A stretch of 64,000 bases of DNA from Apium graveolens (Eukaryota; Streptophyta; Magnoliopsida; Apiales; Apiaceae), in assembly GCF_009905375.1 (NCBI RefSeq), contig NC_133656.1, forward strand, positions 228,869,739 through 228,933,738, given 5' to 3'. Of the stretch, positions 32,849-43,824 are shown one piece after another; position 1 is the first letter of the stretch, and every line of letters starts with the position of its first letter. The notes below the pieces were generated by a model. The model ran no database searches, was not told the origin of the DNA, and saw only the letters and a program-made list of their open reading frames with translations. Made by a program: the position numbers and the translations under genes.

Positions 32849-35263
32849 ATGAGTAAGAAGGATATTGGAGTAAAGATCCCAGTTCTTGACAAAGACTGTT
32901 ATCACCATTGGAAGGTGAAAATGCACCTTCATCTACTCTCCCAAGATGAAGGTTATGTAAACTGCATTGAGAATGGTCCTCACATTCCCCACAAAGTAGC
33001 AACAGTTGCTACAGCCACAGTTGCTGTTGGTCAATCCATTCCAAAACCTAAAGCAGAATGGACAATGGAAGACACAGAAGAAGTCCACAAGGATAAGAAG
33101 GCTATGAACATTTTGTTTAATGGTCTTAACATGGATATGTTTGATAATGTGATAAATTGCACAACTGCCAAAGAGGTTTGGGACACAGTTCAACTACTGT
33201 GTGAAGGTACAGAACAAGTGAAAGAAAACAAAATGCAGCTTCTCATTCAACAGTATGAATACTTTCATTTTGAAGAAAATGAATCTTTAAATGAAACATT
33301 CAATAGGTTCCAAAAGCTGTTGAATGGACTGAAGCTGTATGGAAGAGTGTACCAGGTGAAGGATTCAAATCTTAAATTTTTAAGATCCTTGCCAAAGGAA
33401 TGGAAACCCATGACTGTCTCCTTAAGAAACTCTCAAGATTATAAGGACTTCACTCTTGAAAGATTGTATGGAATCTTGAAGACTTATGAACTAGAGCTGG
33501 AACAGGATGAGGTATTGGAGAAGGGGAGAAAGAAAGGAAGTTCAGTTGCATTGGTAGCTGAAGATGAGAGGAAATGCAGACAAGAAACTGCGAGATCTAC
33601 ATCAAACTCCAAAGATGGTATAAGAAATCAGGAATCAAGCAAGGGGAAAGAGCAAGTTGATGAAAATGAAGACAACTCCAGCCAAGATGACTCAGATGGT
33701 ATTGATGAGCATCTTGCATTTCTGTCCAGAAGATTTGCAAAGATGAAATTCAAGAAAAACACTAGAGCCACTAAACCTCACAAAAACACTGTGGACAAAT
33801 CCAAGTTCAAGTGTTTCAATTGTGGTATAAGTGGACACTTTGCAGGTGAGTGCAGAAAGCCAACTTCTGAAAAGAAGAAATTTGAACAAGTAGATTACAA
33901 AAAGAAATATTTTGATCTACTCAAGCAAAAGGAGAGGGCTTTCATTACTCAAGAAAGGGACTGGGCAGCTAATGGAGATGAAGAGGATGAAGATGTGGAG
34001 TATGTCAACCTTGCTCTCATGGCTGATTCTGAAGAAAATGAAGTTAGTTCATCAAGCAATCAGGTAATCACTACTGACTTAACACAGCTTACTAAAGAAG
34101 AGTGCAATGATGCTTTTAATGACATGTCTACCGAATTGTATCATTTGCGTGTGTCTCTTAAATCTCTTGCTAAAGAAAATAGTAGGATTAGAGAGAACAA
34201 TCTGTTTTTAAGTAATAGAAATGCTTTGTTAGAAGATAAGATGATTGACCTAGAGAAAACAAAGTTGCATTGTATATCTGTTGAAAATGAACTAGCTGAA
34301 TCTGTTAAGAAAGTAGAAATACTTTCCAATCAATTAGAGAAAGAGCAAGAGGTGATTAAAGCCTGGAAGACATCTAGGGATGTAAGTGCTCAAATTGCTA
34401 AGGTCCAAGGAATTGAATCATTCTGTGAAACTGCCTGGGATAAAAATAAAAAGAAACTGGAATTAATTGATGGACTGTCAACGGATGTGGAATCAACGGA
34501 TGATGAAAGTTATCCGTTGAAGGAAGAAAAGGAGCATCCGTTGAAGGTTCCTCGATCAAAACAGGCAGATGTTTCTAAAAGAGAGAATCTAAAGAAACTC
34601 AACAAAAAGTTTGGTTCAACTTCAAAGAACTTTGTCAAAGAAGAAGCAAGCACATCCAAAGATGTCAGTAAGGTGAATGTAGGGCACATGACCTTAGAAC
34701 AGTTAAATAATAGGCTCAAGATGGTTGAGGATAAAAAGGAATCTAAAAGAAAATCCAACAGAAATGGGAAGGTAGGAGTTAATAAACACAACAATTACAC
34801 ACCTGATAGGTATGCTCCTAGAAAAAGCTGTGTGCATTGTAGTAGTGTTAATCATCTATCTGCTAGTTGTAAATCCATTAAGAAGACTCCCATAAATGTA
34901 CCCTCTTCTATGCCTAATATGTCTGCATCACCTCTGCATGCTATGCCTGTTATGTCTCAACAAAATCCTTATGCACATTTTGTAAACATGCCATATTTTA
35001 ACAATCCTTATCTTGCTGCATTTAGTATGCCTCAAATGCCATACAATATGCCCATATGGAATAACATGTTTGCACAATCAATGCCTAATAATTTTACAAA
35101 TGTGCTAAATGATTCTGTGACTAACCCTACACCTCAACCAACTACATCTAAGACCAAGGTTGACTCAAACTTACCTAAGTCTAAAGATGCAGGAGGAATG
35201 AAGTCTAGGAGAAAGGCTAACAAGAATGGACCCAAGGAAACTTGGGTACCAAAATCAAATTGA
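32849..35263 (+). CDS. gag: SIRE-B gag, intact
   Basis: 804 residues, uninterrupted. The N-terminal half is the Copia Gag domain (WKVKMHLHLLSQDEGYV, KEVWDTVQLLCEG, LYGILKTYELE). A zinc knuckle CFNCGISGHFAGEC starts at about residue 322. It is followed by a long coiled-coil-like region (about 420-520) and a second knuckle CVHCSSVNHLSASC at about residue 661, then a Met/Pro/Asn-rich segment and a basic tail. The start ATG is 47 bp after the primer site and is the first in frame. Four CAACGGAT/ATCCGTTG motifs fall at 34479-34545. They encode STD in one orientation and YPLK or HPLK in the other. The gag frame ends with TGA 13 bp before the pol frame. Confidence 0.95.
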   Translation: MSKKDIGVKIPVLDKDCYHHWKVKMHLHLLSQDEGYVNCIENGPHIPHKVATVATATVAVGQSIPKPKAEWTMEDTEEVHKDKKAMNILFNGLNMDMFDNVINCTTAKEVWDTVQLLCEGTEQVKENKMQLLIQQYEYFHFEENESLNETFNRFQKLLNGLKLYGRVYQVKDSNLKFLRSLPKEWKPMTVSLRNSQDYKDFTLERLYGILKTYELELEQDEVLEKGRKKGSSVALVAEDERKCRQETARSTSNSKDGIRNQESSKGKEQVDENEDNSSQDDSDGIDEHLAFLSRRFAKMKFKKNTRATKPHKNTVDKSKFKCFNCGISGHFAGECRKPTSEKKKFEQVDYKKKYFDLLKQKERAFITQERDWAANGDEEDEDVEYVNLALMADSEENEVSSSSNQVITTDLTQLTKEECNDAFNDMSTELYHLRVSLKSLAKENSRIRENNLFLSNRNALLEDKMIDLEKTKLHCISVENELAESVKKVEILSNQLEKEQEVIKAWKTSRDVSAQIAKVQGIESFCETAWDKNKKKLELIDGLSTDVESTDDESYPLKEEKEHPLKVPRSKQADVSKRENLKKLNKKFGSTSKNFVKEEASTSKDVSKVNVGHMTLEQLNNRLKMVEDKKESKRKSNRNGKVGVNKHNNYTPDRYAPRKSCVHCSSVNHLSASCKSIKKTPINVPSSMPNMSASPLHAMPVMSQQNPYAHFVNMPYFNNPYLAAFSMPQMPYNMPIWNNMFAQSMPNNFTNVLNDSVTNPTPQPTTSKTKVDSNLPKSKDAGGMKSRRKANKNGPKETWVPKSN

Positions 35264-35276
35264 TTGATTTTATGGT

Positions 35277-38200
35277 GTGCAGGGAAATGGAAGAAATCTA
35301 TGGTACTTGGACAGTGGTTGTTCAAGACACATGACAGGAGATTTCTCCCTGCTCACAGAGTTCAAGGAGAGAGCTGGCCCTAGCATAACCTTTGGAGATG
35401 ACAGCAAAGGGTTTACTATGGGATATGGCTTGATTTCAACAAGGAATGTCATCATTAATGAAGTTGCATTAGTTGATGGTCTCAAGCACAATTTACTGAG
35501 CATCAGTCAACTATGTGATAGAGGGAATACAGTTTCCTTCAATTCTGAAGCATGTGTTGTCACTAGTAAGAAAGACAACAAAGTGGTTCTAACTGGAGTT
35601 AGAAAAGGAAATGTGTACATAGCTGACTTCAACTCTACAGATGCAGAATCCATTACTTGTCTCTTCAGCAAAGCAAGCACAGTTGAAAGTTGGCTATGGC
35701 ACAAGAAGCTATCTCACTTGAATTTCAAGACAATGAATGATCTAGTCAAAAAGGACTTAGTTAGAGGAATCCCTCTAGTTGAATTCTCAAGGGATAGTTT
35801 GTGTGATGCTTGTCAGAAAGGCAAACAAAGGAAAGCATCATTCAAAAAGAAGCTTGAAACAACAATTGATGAACCATTACAGCTGCTACATATGGATTTG
35901 TTTGGACCAGTCAATGTATTGTCTATTGCAAGAAAAAGATATTGCTTAGTGATTGTAGATGATTTCTCAAAGTTCTCATGGGTCTATTTTCTTGGATCAA
36001 AGGATGAAGCAAGTGAAATCATTATCAATCACATCAGGCAAGTCAACAATCATCCTGACTTGAAGGTTAGAAATATCAGGAGTGACAATGGAACTGAATT
36101 CAAGAATTTAACATTAAGGCTGTTCTGTGAAGAAAATGGAATCATGCATGAGTTCTCAGCTCCAAGAACACCTCAGCAAAATGGGGTTGTTGAAAGAAAG
36201 AACAGATCTTTAATTGAAGCTGCCAGAACAATGCTTGAAGAATCAAAGTTACCAACATATTTCTGGGCTGAAGCTGTTAATTGTGCCTGCTTCACTCAGA
36301 ATATTTCTTTGATCAATCAAGCTAAAGGCATGACTCCTTATCAGTTGTTCAAGAGAAGAAAACCAACTCTAAACTTTCTTCATGTCTTTGGATGTAAATG
36401 CTTTATACTGAGGAATCAATCTGACCATAAAGGGAAGTTTGATGCAAAGGCTGATGAAGGGATATTTGTTGGTTACTCAGCTGGAAAATCTTATAGGGTC
36501 TACAATCTAAGAACCAACATTGTTATGGAATCTGTGCATGTTGTGTTTGATGATAAAAAGATTGATGGACTAACAGATGAGGGACATAATGAGAGACTCA
36601 AATTTGACAACATTGAGATATATTGTGATGATAGTGAAGAGGAGACTGATGGAGATGACACTTCAAAAGGGATTCAAAACATGCCCTTGGATAATGCACA
36701 AAATGCAGTATCCGTTGAAAGACATAGTGCATCATCCGTTGAAGTACAAAATGAAGCATCCGTTGATTATAGTTCATCAACGGATAATCGATTTACATCA
36801 TCAGTTGATAGAACTCCAATTCCCTGCAAAGGACCAACAACTCAGGGGGAGTTTCAACTAGTCAACACTCTGTCTCACATCATGACAATACTGAGGCCAC
36901 CTCATCTAGAGCACATCTTCCACCACAAAGGAAATGGACCAAGAATCATCCCTTTGAACTGATCATTGGTGATGCATCATCTAAAGTGCAAACAAGAAAA
37001 GCCACTCAAGATGAATGTCTGTATAGTAGTTTTCTGTCTCAGGAGGAACCTAAGAAAGTGGAAGAAGCTCTATTGGATCCAGATTGGATATTAGCTATGC
37101 AGGAAGAGCTGAACCAATTTGAGAGAAACCAAGTATGGAAGCTGGTACCCAAACCAAAGAACAAGAGTCCTATTGACACAAAGTGGGTATTCAGAAACAA
37201 GATGGATGAAAATGGCATTATCATAAGGAATAAAGCCAGACTGGTTGCTAAAGGCTATTCTCAGCAAGAGGGAATAGATTTTGATGAAACATATGCTCCT
37301 GTTGCAAGACTTGAAGCCATCAGAATATTTCTAGCCCATGCAGCCCATGCCAATTTCAAAGTCTATCAAATGGATGTCAAGAGTGCATTTCTAAATGGGA
37401 AATTAGAGGAAGAAGTCTATGTAATTCAACCTCCAGGATTTGAAGATCCAAATTTTCCAGACTATGTGTATTATCTGTTGAAAGCACTCTATGGACTGAA
37501 GCAAGCACCTAGAGCCTGGTATGAAACCTTATCAAAATTTCTTTTGGAGAATCACTTCACTAGAGGTACTGTTGATAAAACTCTCTTCTTTAGGGATGTT
37601 AATGGCTCTAGTATACTTGTTCAAATTTATGTAGATGACATAATATTTGGCTCTATAGATGATAAACTTTGCAAAAAGTTTGCTAAGCTAATGCAAAGTA
37701 ATTATGAAATGAGCCTAATGGGAGAACTAACCTATTTTCTTGGTTTACAAGTTAAACAAGTTAGTGATGGGATTTTCATTAGTCAAACTAAATATATTTA
37801 TGATCTTTTAAAGAAGTTTGACTTAATGGAATGTTCATCTGCAAAAACTCCCATGGCCACTGCCACCAAACTTGAATTAAATAAGACTGAAAGGTCTGTG
37901 GATATTACAAGTTATAGAGGCATGGTTGGTTCACTTTTATATTTAACTGCTAGCAGACCAGATATAATGTTTGCTACATGTCTATGTGCTAGATTTCAAG
38001 CTGATCCTAGGGAGTCTCACTTAATTGCTATCAAAAGGATTTTCAGATATCTCAAGGGTACACCAAATTTAGGTATTTGGTATCCTAGAGAATCTGGCTT
38101 TGATCTAATTGGTTATTCAGATGCAGACTATGCAGGTTGCAAAATAGATAGGAAAAGTACAACAGGCTCCTGCCAATTCCTGGGAAACAAGCTTGTATCA

Positions 38201-38572
38201 TGGTTTAGCAAAAAGCAAAATTCAGTCTCTACTTCTACAGCTGAGGCTGAATACATTGCTGCTGGAAGTTGCTGTTCTCAAGTGTTATGGATGAGGAACC
38301 AACTCCTTGACTATGGACTTCATGTTGATAGAATTCCTATCTTTTGTGACAACACAAGTGCCATAGCCATAACAGAGAATCCTGTGCAGCACTCAAGGAC
38401 CAAGCACATTGATATCAAGTACCACTTCATTAGGGAGCATGTCATGAATGGTACAGTGGAACTACATTTTGTTCCAAGTGAACAACAAATTGCTGACATA
38501 TTTACCAAGCCACTTGATGAATCAACATTCACAAGATTGGTAAGTGAGCTAGGTATGCTTAATTACTCTTAA
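35277..38572 (+). pseudogene. pol: SIRE-B pol, one frameshift
   Basis: Copia polyprotein, nearly intact. Protease has the full WYLDSGCSRHMTG. Integrase has a CDACQKGKQRK zinc segment, MDLFGPVN, RSDNGTEF and QQNGVVERKN. A Ser-rich linker follows (about 36650-36860). RT has [20 protein letters not shown] and [10 protein letters not shown]. RNase H has [40 protein letters not shown] and ends IFTKPLDE. The frame changes once, within the linker near 36840 beside a run of five G; one missing base explains it. The linker holds four ATCCGTTG/CAACGGAT motifs. There is no ATG at the beginning: the frame opens right after TGCAG/G, a good splice acceptor, and is +1 relative to gag. Confidence 0.94.
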
Positions 38573-39133
38573 AATTCATGTCTTTATTGCAATTTGATTT
38601 GAAGCCTGAAATATATTAGTTGCTAAGAACAAATTTGACTTTTAACATAGTTTATTCCATCAACGGATGTTCCCTATCCGTTGAAAGTCAAAATTGCTCT
38701 ATCAACGGATAATCATTATCCGTTGAAAGACAAATACATTTCTGGAATTTTTATCCGTCAACGGATAAAACTGAAGTACCTTTCAACGGATGACAATTTG
38801 CCTTATCCGTTGAAATGTCACATCAATAGATTCAGGTGTTTAACAGCCGTTGATTCTATTCTCTTAACCGTTGATACTCATACATACATCTGTATGTATT
38901 GGTTTTAAAGGTAGTTTTTAGAATACTTACAGTTTATTCTTAAAACGGCTGAAATTCACTAACGCATATTTATTGATAAATCTTTATTTTATATTTTTGT
39001 TTATTAATTTGAGAAAGCATATAAGTCCTTCTGATTGTTCATTTTTACTTTACGCTTTCTTAAAATTTCAAGCATTTACCATTTTCTCTCTGCAAAAACT
39101 TCAAGTTATTCTCTGCAATTTCTACTCACAACA
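38573..39133 (+). repeat. SIRE-B pol-ORF3 spacer with inverted motif pairs
   Basis: Non-coding spacer. Within 38658-38880 are seven full CAACGGAT/ATCCGTTG words and two degenerate ones, mostly as facing pairs that can form stems. The best is a 25-base perfect palindrome at 38701-38725 (arms TCAACGGATAAT, centre C). Another overlapping pair, ATCCGTCAACGGAT, lies near 38754. A TATA-like CATATAAG near 39018 lies about 115 bp before ORF3. Confidence 0.85.
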
Positions 39134-42100
39134 ATGGCACCAGTCGTGAAGATTATGTCTCAATCTGGGTTCATCTATGAAAAGAACAATTTCATAGCTT
39201 TGGTAGAAAAGAATGAAGCCCACTCAGACTATCACAAAATGATGGACTTCATCAAAAACTATAAACTTAGCTATGCAATGCTGGAAGCCCCAACAATTTT
39301 TGATGAAGTTGAGGAGATTTGGACAACTGCTGAGTTCAACTCCATGGATATGACTATCTCCTTCACTCTCAAAGGTAAAACTCACTGTATTAACTGTGAT
39401 GATTTACAAGCATGTTTTAAATTGCCTGAGAACAATGCCATGACACCACACACTGATAGTGATGTATCCAGCATGTTAGATTCCATAGGTTATTCTCTTA
39501 ACTCTGCTAATTTAGGGAGTATTAGAAGAAAAGGCCTTAGGAAAGAATGGAGTTTCCTTGGGGATGCCTTTATAAAGGTTTTCTCTGGGAAAATTAGTAA
39601 TTTTGATGCCATAACTTCATCTCTGGTTAATATGCTCTATATGCTTGTTTCTGATAGGTATTTTAACTTTAGCAACTATGTGATGCTAGAATTAGGTACT
39701 AGATTAGGTAACAAAGCTAATAGACCTAATAACATCTATTATGCTAGATTCTTTATGTTATTGGCTAACCATGTTGCTGAAGGTTTAGTCATAATCAATG
39801 AGAATAATAAACTCAAGTGCTGGGCACAAGAGAAAAGAGTTCTTGCAGACTTGATGAGAATGGATCTTAACAGCAGTGTGTCATTGGTATATTTACCAAT
39901 CATGAATGCACCTCAGGTAGGTGAGGTAATTGCTTCTACAACTCCTACTTCTTTCAACCCCTCTATTTCTTTATCTTCTAGTGTGGCCATGAAATCTGTG
40001 ATGCCCCAACAGATTTCTACCAAGGTCACCAAAACTAAACTTTCAAAATCAAAGACAAAGAAATCCACCTCTGTTGTTTCTCAAAAGACAACAGTTGTAA
40101 CACCAACTATTAACCCTGAGATGAGTGAACAGGGTGTGAGTGGTGAGGGGAGGGGTGAACATCAAAGAAACCCCCAGGATAAGGAAGGAAAGTTGAGTGC
40201 TTCCCAAGCTAGCCAAGCCACAGTTTCTCAAAAAGCTGTGGTGGTTGAAAAGGTATCTAGCACATCCCTAGTAGCATCCTCCCAAAAGGATGTTACTATT
40301 GAAAATAGTTCCAAACCAGGAACACAGAACAAACGAGGGAGGGACACTAAAGCCAAACACTCACCAACAAAAGCCTTTATTAGAAGAAAGAAGGCTAGAA
40401 CCCAATCTTCTACACAGGGTGCACACACTGCACAGATACATCCATCTGTATCTATGCCTTCTCAAACTCAGTTTGATGTGACTCCAATAAATGTGGAGTC
40501 ACAGCCCCATTCTCTCACAATAAACACACATAAATCACCAAACACTTCATCACCATCTCTGGATGTGGATATGTTATTCCCATCAATTCCTGATTCTCCC
40601 TCTTTACAACTCAGGGAGAAGCCCCACTCAAATACAGGTGATCATCATCTCTTGGATGATTTGTTGGATCACCCGCAAATTCTTTCAGATATAATTGAAG
40701 GATCTGTGTCACCACATCTCAAATCAATCTACACAGATTCAACAGTTATATCACTTTCAATTTCAACTTCTTTTCCTTCTTCAACGGATATCACTCATCC
40801 GTTGACAAGTGGTTGTTCTTCAACGGATAAGCTTAACAGCAGTTATCCGTTGATAACATCAGTTTCACCTTCAACGGATATTCCACATCCGTTGACAGTC
40901 TCTACACAAATAACTGAATTAATCCCAAGTGTAGAAGACATGAATACTGTGCAATCACTCTTAGGATTGAGGGAAGGGAGTGACAATTTGAGTGAGAGGC
41001 TGGGTTGCTCCCAGGCAAAAGGAGAGATTGAGAGCTCAAAAATGCATGCTATTTCTTCCAGCATGGCAAAAGTAAGTGAGTGGAGTACCACCTTAGTAGG
41101 TGAAGGTGAGGGAGTGAGTTGTGTGAGCCAGGGGGAGCCCCTGATGCAAGAACATAGAGAAAAAGAGAGAAAAGCAGGTACAGTAGATACAAGGGTGGAA
41201 CCAGCCATTGCTAATGAGTCAATGATTGTGGATGATGCTGAAAAGGAAAGACAATTTCAGCAACATTACAAAGCTGTAATTGATAACATTTCCTTGGATG
41301 CTGACACTTTTACTCATCCTGTGACAGCCTATCAACTGTTGGCTGCTCAGGGCAATGAGAAAGCAGAAAGGTCACTACATCTAGTGCACACAACAGAATC
41401 TCTTCAAAGGGATAAAGCTGCCATTAACAAAATGCCTTCTACAGCTGGTGAGCCATCTGAGGAATTTGGAGCAAATTCTGATGATGATGACTCTATTTCT
41501 TTTTATGGAAGCATGAACTTAGGGGGAGATGAAGGCCCTAGTTCAATTCCAAATCTACCTGAATGGGCCTTGACTAAGGAGTACAGATCAGGGGAATTCA
41601 ATGTCTCTTTAGTCAAACAAATCAACATTATTCAACAAGCCATTCAGAATACTTCACATGCAAGTATCAAGGCTATCCTTCAAGCTCACCTGGACTCACT
41701 GCATCTCATGAAGCTGCAGCAAGTGAAGCAGAATCTGAGTATGGATGATCTCAGGAAGGATATTGCTGACTTGAAAACCTATACTTCAGAAAAATTGGAT
41801 TCAGTCATGCCCTATGGTACATTGCAGGACTTGGTTTTGAGATTGAAGAAAGAATCTGTTACTGAAAAACGGTTGGCCAAGTTAGAAGACAGAGTTCAAG
41901 TTATTGAAAATTCTGTGGCCACCATTCTTCACAATCAACAATCTCAAACCAGTCTCCTAATGCAGCTGGCAAAAGCACAAGGCTTGACCCCTCTCCTTGA
42001 TGATAACAAAAAGGGGGAGAGTAAAAGGGAAGGGGAAGGAGAGCCATCTACAAAAGTCAACATATCTAAAGTGCTAGTTCCTGCCATCACTACTTCTCCA

Positions 42101-43636
42101 ATCATTCAAATCAAGGGCAAGCCTGATGGAATTGATTTGATTCAGCTAGCAGCAGCTGAAATTCAAGTGAAAGAGCAAAGGAGGAGAATTGATGAAAGGT
42201 TGCAACTGTTGTTTGGTTCTACACAAGACAAATCAACATCTGTGAAATACAGCACAAAAATTGAACCAATCAACATGGAGCTCATGCCAGTAGGGAGTCA
42301 TAAGGATGGAGAAGCTTCTTCCAAAGAACTACAAGCTATAATTCTCAAGCCCAATGAAAGATCCAATAAGGACTCAACAAAGAATCCTTTAAAAGAAGTG
42401 GACTTTCCTCCTCCAAAAGCTGATGAGAACAAGATTTTAGGCAGAAGTATTGCTTATCTCAAAAAGACCATGGATGAGGCTGTAAGGAGAAATAGAGCTA
42501 TTATCATTAGAGAGGGAAAGAGCATATGTGTGATGCAAGGACATCCCAAATTCTCAATAGCCAAGAAGGAAGAAGACAAGCAATTAAAGGCTGACAAAAG
42601 AGCACAAGCAAAGCTTGAACAACAGCTAAAGTCAAGTCTAGTTGAAAAAGAAAAAGGGATTGAAGTCAGGGGTGAAGACAAGACTACAAACCTAGATGAG
42701 GTTTTAGGGAGTATATTTGGTGAGAGTGTGGAAGAAAGAGAGGAATGGCAGAAGGGAAACAGAAGAAAGGCCAAGGCACATAAAAGGAGTGGAGATAACA
42801 CTGAAATAACCAAATCTATATCTAAACCACTACCTTCCATACCTGAACCCCTTGTTGCTGATCCCACAATAAACATCCATGGTGAACCAATCATTCCAAA
42901 AGAGGAACCTATTGATTGGGACACTATCAAATTGCCTACCTTTCTAACCACTCTTCCACTACCAAAGAAACAGAAAAGAAAACCAAAATCTACACCTCCC
43001 TTAACCTCTAAGAAATTCACTCAAAAACAAAAACCTAAGCCTAAGTCACCCATTTCTAAAGATGATTATGTTCACATCTGTGACATAAAAGAAATTTCAG
43101 ACATTGAACTCTATCTGGATGAGCTGGAGGATGTAAGGGGAATAGCTGCCTAGAGACAGTTACCAGAGAGATTAGTGTTCAGATATAAAGGAGCTGGGGA
43201 AAGAACATGGCCTCTCCACAGGATTCTGGATGAAGGCTACTCTACCTTGATTAGAGTCTATTCAGCTATACAAAAGGATTCTGGCTTTACCAGAACTGCC
43301 AAGACTGAAATTCTCAACAAGATAGCCAATATAAGGAAAACTTGGAGGGAGCCCAATGCTTTACCCAGGACTTTACTCATTCAAGAAAGGGAAATGAAAA
43401 TTCTCAAATCACCTCATTGGTTGATGGAATTTAGAGATGATAAAGGAGTCAGAAGATTTTTCAGACTTGAAGACCAACTCAAGATTGCCAGCAATGAAAC
43501 TCTCAAAGAAATGCAATCTGAGTTGGATGTCAGTGTTGAAGATGAAGCTGAATTCTTCAGACAACTCCAACTCCAAATTGAGGAAAATGACAAAAGGCTA
43601 GGAAAGAAAACCAGGGAACAAAGAAGAAAAAGATGA
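39134..43636 (+). pseudogene. SIRE-B ORF3, about 1,500-codon protein with one stop
   Basis: Start chosen at ATG 39134 (MAPVVKIM), because SIRE-A ORF3 also starts MAP and the upstream in-frame ATG lacks a counterpart. Layout: a globular N-terminal domain (about 1-245) with LRKEWSFLGDAFIKVFSGK; Ser/Thr/Lys-rich linker (250-650) including six motif words encoding STD, HPLT or YPLI; an acidic block; a coiled coil (about 820-950); a Lys-rich region; and a C-terminal domain after 43175. A TAG at 43151-43153 divides it, but the same frame continues to 43636. I see no signal peptide and no membrane-spanning stretch, so an envelope role is not supported. The SIRE third ORF has no established function to my knowledge. 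Confidence 0.85.
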
Positions 43637-43810
43637 TTTGCTCAGACTAAAGGAGTGTCCTTGGAAACACTGTAAATCTTCAATTATCTCCTAGTACATA
43701 CACTTTTGCAGCATTTTTAAATTTCTACTTAGTTTCAATTCATATATCTGTTAAGTGTTTTGTTATCATCAAGTTAACCCTGAATTTATGCCTACAATTC
43801 TTATAGACAT

Positions 43811-43824
43811 AAATAGGGGGAGAT
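43811..43824 (+). promoter_or_regulatory. Polypurine tract of SIRE-B
   Basis: AAATAGGGGGAGAT directly precedes the 3' LTR and matches the SIRE-A tract AAGTTGGGGGAGAT. Confidence 0.85.

Noticed and set aside
42454..43020. 188-codon minus-strand frame over SIRE-B ORF3
   Set aside because: Its Ser/Leu/Phe-rich composition is the mirror of the Lys/Glu-rich ORF3, with no motif or start context.
39134..43636. Calling SIRE-B ORF3 an envelope protein
   Set aside because: No signal peptide or transmembrane stretch is visible, and composition is Lys/Ser-rich with coiled coil.
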